Translations under genes and position numbers: made by a program | Notes under the pieces: generated by a model | What the model was told of the DNA's origin: nothing | What the model saw: the letters and a program-made list of their open reading frames with translations, nothing else | The model's database searches: none | In this document: positions 6,723 to 13,351 of the stretch, piece by piece | How positions within the stretch are numbered: the first letter of the stretch is position 1 | Layout: each line of letters starts with the position of its first letter | Assembly: GCA_963634795.1 (NCBI GenBank) | Contig: CAVHDO010000025.1 | Span: 1-16,348, forward strand | Source: UBA1822 sp963634795 | GTDB lineage: Bacteria; Bacillota; Negativicutes; Veillonellales; Dialisteraceae | DNA length: 16,348 nt | Direction of reading: 5' to 3'

Positions 6723-7816
6723 GCCGCCTCCTCTTGCAATTCCTTCGCGTAGGAAGATGCCGCGACGACTTCCCCTTCCATCGAAACGAAGACGACGCCG
6801 ACGCGCGCTTTTCCGAAAATGTAACGCTCGGCGCGCACCTCGGCTCGCTTCGCCATTTCCGGATAAATCGCTTCCAAATGCTCGCGCCGAACGATTTCCG
6901 CCGCGCCGTCCGTCGTGATACACGCCAAAATTTCGCGCACGACCGAAGCACTCGCCCCGTTTGCCGCCGCGTACGCCGCCATCGTCTCCATGCGCCCGTC
7001 GCTGTTTCGATTGTACGTATGAAACGATCCCGACGCCACTTTCAAGAGTTTCCCCATGTGGCCGATCAAAAGAATTTTTTCAAATCCCATCGCGACCGCT
7101 TGCTCCAGCATGAAACCGATGAAATTGCTCGTCTCCGCGACAATGTCCGTCGGAATCCCGACCGCCTTCGCCGCCCGCTCGCCGATACGTCCCGGCGTCA
7201 ACACGACGACCTTCGCGCCCGACGCTTTGATCACGGACAGCTGCGGCACCAGCGAACGCTTGTACGCGTCCTCGCTCATCGGCTTCACGATTCCCGTCGT
7301 CCCGATGATGGAAATCCCGCCGACGACGCCCATCGCAGGATTGAGCGTCTGCTTCGCGAGCTCCTCCCCTTTCGGGACCGACACCGTCACCTCGAGGCCG
7401 CGCCCGTCTGAAAATTCTTCGTACACCTTTTGCATCATGATTTGCGGCCCCGGATTGATCGCAGGACGCCCGACTTGCACCTGCAATCCCGGCTTCGTCA
7501 CCGTGCCGACGCCCTTTCCCGCGATGAGTTCCAGTCCGATTTTTTCCCTGTACCGGACCGAAACCACAATCGGCGTCCCGTGCGTCACATCCAGATCATC
7601 ACCGCCATCCTTCAGCGCCGTCGCCGTCCCCACGCCATCCTTCGCCGACGCCTCCTCAATCGGCACCGTGATTTCCGTATTCTGCGGCGAAAGCACCGTC
7701 ACCGCCGAAGGAAACTCACCGCGGAGCGCGAGAAGCGCCGCCTTCATCGCCGCCGTCGCCGTCGCCCCCGTCGTGTGACCTTCCCGCATCGGTTTCTGAA
7801 TTTCTGTTTCTTCCAT
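6707..7816 (-). CDS. cbiD: Cobalt-precorrin-5B C1-methyltransferase CbiD
   Basis: Methylates C1 of cobalt-precorrin-5B, a step specific to the anaerobic pathway, so it helps identify the pathway type. The 369-residue product has the diagnostic N-terminal REGHTTGATATAAMKAAL (11-28), then GVGTVTKPGLQVQVGRPAINPGP, GGISIIGTTGIVKPMSE and LLIGHMGKLLKVASG. There is no recognisable ribosome binding site before its ATG. The start instead overlaps the yajQ stop as TGATG, so it probably depends on translation of yajQ. The C-terminus overlaps cbiE by 16 bases. Confidence 0.97.
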   Translation of the reverse strand: MEETEIQKPMREGHTTGATATAAMKAALLALRGEFPSAVTVLSPQNTEITVPIEEASAKDGVGTATALKDGGDDLDVTHGTPIVVSVRYREKIGLELIAGKGVGTVTKPGLQVQVGRPAINPGPQIMMQKVYEEFSDGRGLEVTVSVPKGEELAKQTLNPAMGVVGGISIIGTTGIVKPMSEDAYKRSLVPQLSVIKASGAKVVVLTPGRIGERAAKAVGIPTDIVAETSNFIGFMLEQAVAMGFEKILLIGHMGKLLKVASGSFHTYNRNSDGRMETMAAYAAANGASASVVREILACITTDGAAEIVRREHLEAIYPEMAKRAEVRAERYIFGKARVGVVFVSMEGEVVAASSYAKELQEEAAWHID

Positions 7817-8307
7817 CAGCGATAATTCGTAAATTGCAACTCGACCGGCAAATCCTGCTCCTTCAGGAAATGAATCGTCGCCTGCAAATCATCCTTGTCC
7901 TTCCCGGAAACGCGCAGCTCATCCCCATTGATTTTCGCCGCCACCTTGATTCCGGAGCCCTTGATGCGCTTGACGATATCCTTGGCCAGATCGGAAGAAA
8001 TTCCGTTTTTCAAAGTCAGTTGCTGACGGCACATCCCGCCGGCCGCCGCTTCCTTTTTTCCCTCTTCCAAATTTTTCAGAGAAATGCCGCGCTTCACCAG
8101 TTTCCCATTCAAAATTTCCCGCACAAGACGCAGCTTGAACTCGTCATCCGCCAAAATCGTGATGACATCCGCGGCCAAATCCACGCGGCTCTTGCTGCCC
8201 TTGAAATCGAAACGCGTCCCGATTTCCTTGGCCGCCTGATTCACCGCGTTCGCCGCCTCCGCCAAATCCGTCCGACAGACCACGTCGAAGGAAAATTCCT
8301 TTGCCAT
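7816..8307 (-). CDS. yajQ: YajQ-family nucleotide-binding protein (UPF0234)
   Basis: A 163-residue member of the YajQ family of small cytoplasmic proteins that bind nucleotides; some characterised members bind cyclic di-GMP and act with transcription factors. The hallmark start MAKEFSFDVVCRTDLAEAAN is present, followed by RFDFKGSKS (32-40), KRGISLKNLE, and the C-terminal repeat with AAKINGDELRVSGKDKDDLQ and LPVELQFTNYR. Start and expression are well supported by AAAGGAGGAATGAG. It is the first gene of the operon that continues into cbiD through a one-base overlap. A direct role in cobalamin synthesis is not known to me and is only suggested by this coupling. Confidence 0.95.
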   Translation of the reverse strand: MAKEFSFDVVCRTDLAEAANAVNQAAKEIGTRFDFKGSKSRVDLAADVITILADDEFKLRLVREILNGKLVKRGISLKNLEEGKKEAAAGGMCRQQLTLKNGISSDLAKDIVKRIKGSGIKVAAKINGDELRVSGKDKDDLQATIHFLKEQDLPVELQFTNYR

Positions 8308-8346
8308 CTCATTCCTCCTTTTCCAAAACAGACTCTGAATAACAGT

Positions 8347-8355
8347 ATTATATCA
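8347..8355 (-). promoter_or_regulatory. Extended -10 promoter for the yajQ-cbi operon
   Basis: On the minus strand TGATATAAT is a perfect extended -10 (TGnTATAAT), about 40 bases upstream of the yajQ start. The -35 position is poor (GAAAAA), as is common with extended -10 promoters. It sits between the uppP terminator and yajQ. No cobalamin riboswitch could fit in the short leader. Confidence 0.6.
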
Positions 8356-8395
8356 TATAAGAAAAGAAATTTTTCGATTCCGAATCTTTGGCGCC

Positions 8396-8423
8396 AAAGA
8401 AAAAACAGCCTCCGCAGAGACTG
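8396..8423 (-). terminator. Intrinsic terminator after uppP
   Basis: On the minus strand CAGTCTC-TGCG-GAGGCTG forms a 7-bp stem with one G-U pair and a four-base loop, followed at once by TTTTTTCTTT. It lies 16 bases after the uppP stop and just before the yajQ promoter. Confidence 0.8.
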
Positions 8424-8438
8424 CAAATGACAAAAATT

Positions 8439-9233
8439 TTACATAAAGAAATAATACGCAGAGAACGCCGCGAAGACGAAACGATAATACGCGAAGGCCG
8501 TCAGCGTCGAGCGATTCAGAAATTTCAGAAACCAGAGAATAGAAAGATACGCGACGACGAAAGAGGTCACGAAGCCGACGGCCAGGACGCCGAAATCCGA
8601 GAAAGACAGCTCGCCCCAGGATTTCAATAAATCGTACGTCACGGCCAGAAACATCAGCGGCACGGCCATGATGAAAGAAAAATCCGCCGACGCTTTCCGC
8701 GTGACGCCCAGAAAGAGCGCGCCCGCAATCGTGCTGCCGCTCCGTGAGAAACCCGGCCAGAGCGAGAGACATTGGAAGAGCCCGATTTGCAGCGCCTTTG
8801 CCGTCGAAATGTCGTCGACATCCGTCACGACAAAAGCCCGTTTCCATTTTTCCGCCACAATCATAAAAATCCCGCCGGCGACGAGCCCCACGATGACCGT
8901 CGCCGGTCCGAAAAGATAATTTTTAATCAGACCGTGGCAAAGGAGCCCCATGAGACAAGCCGGAAACATCGCGACGGCGATATTGAAAGGCGAAGCGCCA
9001 CGCGCCGAAAACCAATTCTTTCGCGGCAACATCCGAATGAATTTTTCCTTGTACACGACCACCACGGACAGAATCGCCCCGAGCTGAATGAAAATATCAA
9101 ACACATCCGCCAGCGGCCCCTCAAAACCGAGCATATGCCCGATGATAATCATATGCCCCGTGGAAGACACCGGCAAATATTCCGTCAGCCCTTCCACAAT
9201 CCCGACAATCACAGCGCAAATATATTCGTACAT
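8439..9233 (-). CDS. uppP: Undecaprenyl-diphosphate phosphatase UppP (BacA)
   Basis: An integral membrane enzyme that removes a phosphate from undecaprenyl diphosphate. This recycles the lipid carrier for peptidoglycan and other envelope polymers, and excess activity gives bacitracin resistance. The 264-residue protein is almost entirely hydrophobic helices. It carries both family motifs: EGLTEYLPVSSTGH (14-27) and LWPGFSRSGSTIAGA (158-172), the latter with the catalytic-region Arg164. The start is supported by GAAAGGGAAAAGA before the ATG. It is a single-gene unit with its own extended -10 promoter and a terminator. Confidence 0.97.
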   Translation of the reverse strand: MYEYICAVIVGIVEGLTEYLPVSSTGHMIIIGHMLGFEGPLADVFDIFIQLGAILSVVVVYKEKFIRMLPRKNWFSARGASPFNIAVAMFPACLMGLLCHGLIKNYLFGPATVIVGLVAGGIFMIVAEKWKRAFVVTDVDDISTAKALQIGLFQCLSLWPGFSRSGSTIAGALFLGVTRKASADFSFIMAVPLMFLAVTYDLLKSWGELSFSDFGVLAVGFVTSFVVAYLSILWFLKFLNRSTLTAFAYYRFVFAAFSAYYFFM

Positions 9234-9265
9234 TCTTTTCCCTTTCTCATTGAAATACGTCCCTT

Positions 9266-9274
9266 ATTGTATCA
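9266..9274 (-). promoter_or_regulatory. Extended -10 promoter for uppP
   Basis: TGATACAAT on the minus strand fits TGnTAnAAT and lies 32 bases before the uppP ATG. No good -35 is seen. Confidence 0.5.
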
Positions 9275-9300
9275 CATTCTGTCGAACTATTTTATTTTTT

Positions 9301-9432
9301 TAGGGAAGAGGGAAGAGGAAAGAGGGAAGAGAAGCGGAGCTTTTTTCTTGCTTTTCTTTTTGTGGCATTTGAGATACAAATCTTTTCGGTGACAGAGATG
9401 AGAAAATCTGATATCTGGCCGTCTGACGTCTT
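9301..9432. repeat. Repeat patch: GGGAAGA purine run, GCTTTTTTCTTGC module, TCTGACG units
   Basis: 9301-9333 is a degenerate GGGAAGAGG tandem run. 9339-9366 is a copy of the module seen at 4786-4811 and, inverted, at 5431-5456. 9404-9432 contains diverged TCTGACG units (ATCTGATATCTGG, GTCTGACGTCTTA). With 9433-9528, where I recognise nothing, this makes up the gap between uppP and the 63-residue gene. Confidence 0.6.
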
Positions 9433-9528
9433 AGCCCTGTTTGACTCTCCCGCCGCGCTTGCGGCAAAGAGGCCCGCCTGTTCTCTTCTTACAGATTTAT
9501 TCGGGCAATTATGTTTTGAATCGCACAG

Positions 9529-9555
9529 AAAAATACCACGGCTTTCGTCGTGGTA
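9529..9555 (-). terminator. Intrinsic terminator after the 63-residue gene
   Basis: On the minus strand TACCACG and CGTGGTA pair around an eight-base loop, followed by TTTTTCTG. It is 9 bases after the small gene's stop and probably also ends the dapB-asd-dapA transcript. Confidence 0.8.
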
Positions 9556-9563
9556 AAAATCAG

Positions 9564-9755
9564 TTACTCTGAAACTTCTTTAGGCCTTTTCCCTTTACAC
9601 AATTTCTCTATCATGAAATCCAGTTCTTCCTCGTTCAATACGCTGTATACGCTCGGCTTTGAGTCATCTTCTTGTATTGGTATGCGGCTATAGTCACGCG
9701 GATTGGCGATTGGGTCAAATCCCAATTTCTTGACAATCTCTTCGTATGTTACCAT
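9564..9755 (-). CDS. Small hypothetical protein, 63 residues
   Basis: I do not recognise this protein. It is acidic to neutral, predicted soluble and has no membrane segment or signal peptide. It starts MVTYEEIVKKLGFDP, has a central PIQEDDSKPSVYSVLNEEEL, and ends with a basic KGKRPKEVSE tail. It is likely real: GGAGGTG sits seven bases before the ATG, and a good terminator follows the stop. It lies 73 bases downstream of dapA, in the same direction and with no terminator between, so it may be co-transcribed. The upstream coding-like remnant resembles a HicA toxin N-terminus, but this protein itself shows no HicB-like features. Confidence 0.7.
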   Translation of the reverse strand: MVTYEEIVKKLGFDPIANPRDYSRIPIQEDDSKPSVYSVLNEEELDFMIEKLCKGKRPKEVSE

Positions 9756-9758
9756 TTA

Positions 9759-9833
9759 CTACACCTCCAATGCAATCCCTTCACACTCAAGCATTTTTAT
9801 CAGCTCTTTGCGTTTCTTCTTTTTCTTATCACA
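9759..9833 (-). pseudogene. Possible HicA-toxin N-terminal remnant
   Basis: Between dapA and the small gene, one frame reads KKKKKRKELIKMLECEGIA then LEV and a TAG. RKELIKMLE followed by an E-x-G is the usual opening of HicA mRNA-interferase toxins. The frame ends where the conserved aromatic and GSHH region should begin. No HicA body follows, and the only ATG inside it (9794) would give an 11-residue peptide. The match is short, so chance similarity or a coupling leader for the next gene remains possible. Confidence 0.3.
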
Positions 9834-10728
9834 GCAGACCGTAGTCCTGCAGCATTTTCTTTACATACGCCACCTCGTCGGCGCTGGCCGGGACCATGGG
9901 GAGGCGGAAATTTCCTCCGGGGAGTCCCAGGAGATTCACTGCCGTTTTGATGGGAATCGGGCTGGTGATGAAGAAGATGCCTTTATTGATCGGATACGTT
10001 TTTTTGTGGAGCGCGAAGGCTTTTTCTCTGTCTCCTTTTTGAAAGGCGTCGATCATGGCGAGCATATCGTCGCCGATGATGTGCGCGGAGACGCTGATGA
10101 CGCCGGCGCCGCCCGCGGCCAGAATCGGATAGGTGTAGGAATCGTCGCCGCTGTAGACGAGGAAATCATCGGGCAGCAGAATTTTTTCCTGCGTCACGTG
10201 ATCCCAGTTTCCTGTGGCATCTTTGATGCCGACGATATTCGGGCAGACGTCGACAAGGCGCTTGACAGTTTGCGGCGCGATGCTTGTATTCGTGCGGCCC
10301 GGGACGTCGTAGAGGACGACGGGGATGTCGACGGAGGAGGCGATGGCTTTGAAATGTTGAAACATGCCTTCCTGGGTCGGTTTCACATAAAAAGGAACGA
10401 TGGCGAGAATGGCGTCCACGCCCGTTTCCTGTACTTTTTTCGCAAAGGCGCAAGAGGCGGCGGTGTCGATGGCGCCGGCGTTTCCCATAATCGGCACTTT
10501 TTTGCCGGGCGCTCTTCTCCCGACTTCATCGACAATCCGGCGGTAGAGCGTGAGTTTCTCCTCTTCGCTCATCGTGGCGCCTTCGCCGGTCGTGCCGCCG
10601 ACGAGAATGCCTTCCGAGCCGTGCGCAATCAAATGTTTCGCCAGCTTGACCGCCGCTTCGTAATCGACGGCGCCGTCTTCTCCAAACGGTGTAATCATCG
10701 CGGTAATGACGCGTCCCAACTGAACCAT
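9829..10728 (-). CDS. dapA: 4-hydroxy-tetrahydrodipicolinate synthase DapA
   Basis: Condenses pyruvate with aspartate semialdehyde, the first committed step towards diaminopimelate and lysine. The 299-residue (beta/alpha)8 protein has the Schiff-base Lys169 in NIVGIKDATGNW. It also has the GGTTGEGATMS loop with Thr46-Thr47, and Tyr140 and Arg145 in LYDVPGRTNTS. GNAGAIDTAASCAFAK and VYSGDDSYTYPILAAGGAGVIS are also typical. AAAGGGGG precedes the ATG. It is the third gene of dapB-asd-dapA, 18 bases after asd, so the operon supplies substrate (Asd), synthase (DapA) and reductase (DapB) together. Confidence 0.97.
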   Translation of the reverse strand: MVQLGRVITAMITPFGEDGAVDYEAAVKLAKHLIAHGSEGILVGGTTGEGATMSEEEKLTLYRRIVDEVGRRAPGKKVPIMGNAGAIDTAASCAFAKKVQETGVDAILAIVPFYVKPTQEGMFQHFKAIASSVDIPVVLYDVPGRTNTSIAPQTVKRLVDVCPNIVGIKDATGNWDHVTQEKILLPDDFLVYSGDDSYTYPILAAGGAGVISVSAHIIGDDMLAMIDAFQKGDREKAFALHKKTYPINKGIFFITSPIPIKTAVNLLGLPGGNFRLPMVPASADEVAYVKKMLQDYGLL

Positions 10729-10746
10729 GATTATATCCCCCTTTGC

Positions 10747-11781
10747 TTAAAACATTTCTTTGTCAATCATATATTCGGCAATCTGAAGCGCATTGAGCGC
10801 GGCGCCTTTGCGGATTTGGTCGCCGCACGCCCAAAGATTGATGCCGTTTTCGCAGACGGTGTCCTTGCGGATGCGGCCGACGAGGACGTCGTTCTTATCC
10901 GAGGTGTCGAGCGGCATCGGATAGAGCTGCTCCGCCGGATTGTCCTTGACGTCGGCGCCGGGAAACGCCGCGATGGCTTCTTTGATTTCGGAAACGGACA
11001 GCGGGCGCTCCGTTTCGATGTAAATGGATTCCGCATGGCTCCGGATGACCGGCACGCGCACGGTCGTCGGGGTGATCCCGATGGTGTCGTCGTGGAAAAT
11101 TTTGTGCGTCTCGTGCACCATTTTCATTTCTTCTTTGGTGTAATCGGTGTCGAGGAAGACGTCGATTTGCGGAATGAGATTGTACGCGATGGGATAATGT
11201 TTCGGAAGGCCGCTGCTGGGGAGAATTTTCGGTTCGTAGGTCTTCCCCGTTGTCAACGCTTCGAGCTCGCCCAAGAGTTCGTCGATGCCTTCTTTTCCCG
11301 CGCCGGAAACGGCTTGGTAGGTGGAAACGATGATGCGGCGAATTTTTGACAGGTCGTGAATCGGTTTCAGCGCCATCAGCATGATGATGGTCGAGCAATT
11401 CGGATTGGCGATGATGCCGTGGTGGCAGGCAATGTCTTCCGGATTGATTTCCGGGATGACGAGCGGCACATCGGGATCCATACGGAAGGTGCTGGAATTG
11501 TCAATCACGACGGCGCCGCGTTTGACGGCTTCCGGCGCGAGCGTCTTGCTGATGTTGCCGCCGGCGAAAAGCGCGATGTCGATATTTTCAAAAGATTCCG
11601 GCTTCGCTTCTTCTATCGTGTATTCCTTTCCGAAAATAATCCGTTTCTTTCCGGCCGAACGCGCCGACGCCAAAAGTTTCAAGTCGGCAAAAGGAAAATT
11701 TCTTTCTTCGATGAGGCGGATAAATTCTTGTCCGACCGCACCGGTCGCGCCCAAAATGGCTACGCGGGGAAGTTTCATCAT
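10747..11781 (-). CDS. asd: Aspartate-semialdehyde dehydrogenase Asd
   Basis: Reduces aspartyl phosphate to aspartate semialdehyde with NADPH, at the branch to lysine/diaminopimelate, threonine and methionine. The 344-residue product has GATGAVGQEF (11-20) for NADP binding and the catalytic Cys129 in IIANPNCSTI. STYQAVSGAGKEG follows, and RVPVIRSHAES carries the active-site Arg247 and His249. Two tandem ATGs occur; I use the first (11781), with AAAGAGGGTGC upstream overlapping the dapB stop, although 11778 is equally possible. It lies 13 bases after dapB and 18 before dapA. Confidence 0.97.
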   Translation of the reverse strand: MMKLPRVAILGATGAVGQEFIRLIEERNFPFADLKLLASARSAGKKRIIFGKEYTIEEAKPESFENIDIALFAGGNISKTLAPEAVKRGAVVIDNSSTFRMDPDVPLVIPEINPEDIACHHGIIANPNCSTIIMLMALKPIHDLSKIRRIIVSTYQAVSGAGKEGIDELLGELEALTTGKTYEPKILPSSGLPKHYPIAYNLIPQIDVFLDTDYTKEEMKMVHETHKIFHDDTIGITPTTVRVPVIRSHAESIYIETERPLSVSEIKEAIAAFPGADVKDNPAEQLYPMPLDTSDKNDVLVGRIRKDTVCENGINLWACGDQIRKGAALNALQIAEYMIDKEMF

Positions 11782-11794
11782 GATAGCACCCTCT

Positions 11795-12586
11795 TTAATC
11801 CAAATACTGTTCCAAACCGTATGTCAGACCCTTGTGTGCGGCGATTTTTTTGCAGGCCAGCACGACGCCGGGCATGAAACTTTTGCGATCCAGCGAATCG
11901 TGGCGGAGCGTCAAAATTTCTCCGTAGCCGCCGAAAATGACTTCCTGATGCGCGACGAAACCGGGCAAGCGGACGCTGTGCACCGTGATGCCTTCCACTT
12001 TCGCGCCGCGAGCGCCCGGAATGCTTTCGCGCGTCTTGTCTTCGGCAGGCGCCGTGCTTCTGGCCGCCGCCATTTTTTCCGCGGTGAGCTTCGCCGTGCC
12101 GGAGGGTGCATCGAGTTTGTTGTTGTGATGCAATTCGATGATTTCCGCATCCGGCAGATATTTTGAAATTTTCTCGCTCATCTCCATGAGGAGCACGGCG
12201 CCCAACGAGAAATTCGGCGCCACGAGGACATTTGCGCCCGTTTTTTCGGAAATCCCGGCCAATTCGTCGCGCTGCTCCGCTGTCAGTCCTGTCGTGCCAA
12301 TCACCATGTGAACGCCGGCGGAAAGCACCGTTTTCGCGTTTTCAAAAATAACGGCAGGGTTCGTGAAATCGACGACGACATCCGGTTTCCCTTTCGCAAA
12401 CGCATCGGCAAGCGACGCCGCCATCACAATCCCCTTCTCGCCAATCCCGGCGACCTTGCCGACGTCCTCGCCCGCATGACAAGGATCGACGCCGCCGACG
12501 AGCGAAAGCTCCGCATCCGCTTCCACCGCGCGGACGACTTCGCTCCCCATCCGTCCGCCGGCGCCATTCACCAATACAGAAATCAT
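11795..12586 (-). CDS. dapB: 4-hydroxy-tetrahydrodipicolinate reductase DapB
   Basis: Reduces the DapA product with NAD(P)H to tetrahydrodipicolinate. The 263-residue protein shows the nucleotide-binding GAGGRMGSEV (8-17), MVIGTTGLT (about 94-102) and APNFSLG (123-129). The catalytic and substrate segment is ELHHNNKLDAPSGTA (151-165), with His153-His154 and Lys157. AAGGGAGGTAGCCT precedes the ATG. It is the first gene of the operon, downstream of a well-spaced -35/-10 promoter. The leader is under 40 bases, too short for a lysine riboswitch. Confidence 0.97.
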   Translation of the reverse strand: MISVLVNGAGGRMGSEVVRAVEADAELSLVGGVDPCHAGEDVGKVAGIGEKGIVMAASLADAFAKGKPDVVVDFTNPAVIFENAKTVLSAGVHMVIGTTGLTAEQRDELAGISEKTGANVLVAPNFSLGAVLLMEMSEKISKYLPDAEIIELHHNNKLDAPSGTAKLTAEKMAAARSTAPAEDKTRESIPGARGAKVEGITVHSVRLPGFVAHQEVIFGGYGEILTLRHDSLDRKSFMPGVVLACKKIAAHKGLTYGLEQYLD

Positions 12587-12626
12587 AGGCTACCTCCCTT
12601 TTGAAATCGACATTTTTATTTCCTCT

Positions 12627-12655
12627 AAATTACAATAAAAAAAGCGCCCCGTCAA
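12627..12655 (-). promoter_or_regulatory. Sigma-70-type promoter of dapB-asd-dapA
   Basis: On the minus strand TTGACG (12655-12650) and TAATTT (12632-12627) are separated by exactly 17 bases, ending about 40 bases before the dapB start. The spacer contains a T-run. Confidence 0.6.
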
Positions 12656-12753
12656 TGCCCAAGCCGCCATTTTTGTTTGCAAGTTTTCCATATGCCATAT
12701 CGAATATTATGATAAGAAGCTTTCTTTTTATCGGAAATTTTGAAATAGGAAAC

Positions 12754-12800
12754 AGCTTGGAGCTTGGAGCCGGGAGCGGGGAGCCGGGAGCTTGGAGCAC
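12754..12800. repeat. GGGAGCTTGG short tandem repeat
   Basis: Degenerate units AGCTTGG, AGCCGGG and AGCGGGG are iterated about six times. A single inverted unit is at 5497-5513. It opens the repeat island upstream of dapB; 12660-12750 between it and the promoter shows nothing I recognise. Confidence 0.7.
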
Positions 12801-12811
12801 ACAAAGAGGTC

Positions 12812-12847
12812 GAGACGTCAGACATCAGACAATCAGACGTCAGACGA
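12812..12847. repeat. TCTGACG short tandem repeat (inverted)
   Basis: GACGTCAGACATCAGACAAT followed by CAGACGTCAGAC reads, on the other strand, as the same TCTGACG series found at 5388-5420 and 13253-13287. Confidence 0.75.
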
Positions 12848-12975
12848 AAGCGGTGTCGCTTCGCGACATTTTATATTGCGCCTTCGGCGTCCCATCACCC
12901 GCCCTTCGGGCACCCTCTTCCAATAAAGAGGGCTTAACTTGTGGCGGCTCCGCCGCATTTGTTTTATAAAAAAAT
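12848..12975 (+). repeat. Modular hairpin repeat element E4
   Basis: Order of modules: GCGGTGTCGCTTCGCGACA (the same string as at 4966), GCGCCTTCGGCG, CCCATCACCCG, GCCCTTCGGGC, CCCTCTTCCAATAAAGAGGG, GCGGCTCCGCCGC, TTTTATAAAAAAATCGCGCG. Each is a small stem-loop. Confidence 0.7.
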
Positions 12976-12983
12976 CGCGCGGA

Positions 12984-13250
12984 GCGCGCACTGCTTAGCC
13001 TTCCTTTTTCTAAGGAAGGTGGCCCGTAGGGCCGGAAGGTAAAATGCGCCGCAGGCGCATAATTTCTTGCTAAAGTAAAGAAACGAATTGGACTGAGAAA
13101 GTCATTCTCGTTCTGCACGTTACAGCTGAAATTGTGCCTCTGCGAGGCACTCTATCTCCTGCCCTTCGGGCACCCTCTTTCAAAAGAGGGCTGACAGGAG
13201 TGCGCTTCGCGCATTTCTTTTTATAAAAATCGCGCGGAGCGCCTCCGCTA
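12984..13250. repeat. Palindromic composite element 2 (arms E5 and E6 around a core)
   Basis: The left arm, to about 13062, has CCTTCCTTTTTCTAAGGAAGG, GGCCCGTAGGGCC and GCGCCGCAGGCGC. The right arm, 13136-13250, has GCCTCTGCGAGGC, GCCCTTCGGGC, CCCTCTTTCAAAAGAGGG, GTGCGCTTCGCGCA and TTTTTATAAAAATCGCGCG. The core 13077-13135 (AAAGAAACGAATTGGACTGA through GTTACAGCTGAAATTG) aligns with 5083-5142 of composite 1 with small gaps. Confidence 0.6.
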
Positions 13251-13252
13251 AA

Positions 13253-13287
13253 GTCTGACGTCTGACGTCTGACCATCTGACGTCTCC
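13253..13287. repeat. TCTGACG short tandem repeat
   Basis: AGTCTGACGTCTGACGTCTG followed by ACCATCTGACGTCTCC. It comes directly after TCGCGCGGAGCGC-TCCGC and is followed by CATCCCGCCTG, the same flanking order as at 5360-5432. Confidence 0.75.
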
Positions 13288-13318
13288 ATCCCGCCTGACA
13301 AAAAAACTCAGCACGCCA

Positions 13319-13350
13319 CCCTGTGCACTGTGTACTGTGTACTGTGCACT
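13319..13350. repeat. ACTGTGT short tandem repeat abutting the recN stop
   Basis: CTGTGCACTGTGTACTGTGT followed by ACTGTGCACT gives heptamer-like units, and reaches within about one base of the recN stop codon (13354-13352). The ends, GTGCAC, are self-complementary. No T-run follows on the minus strand, so it is not a standard terminator. Confidence 0.7.
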
Positions 13351-13351
13351 T

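Noticed and set aside
8308..8346. Cobalamin riboswitch upstream of the cobalamin operon
   Set aside because: The leader before yajQ is only about 40 bases, and the gap before cbiF shows no B12-box-like sequence that I can recognise.
9703..11349. 548-codon plus-strand frame over dapA and asd
   Set aside because: It is antisense to two clear enzymes, with no ribosome binding site or family features. It arises from the GC-rich codon usage of the minus-strand genes.
12587..12626. Lysine riboswitch upstream of dapB
   Set aside because: The predicted leader is far too short and has no L-box structure.
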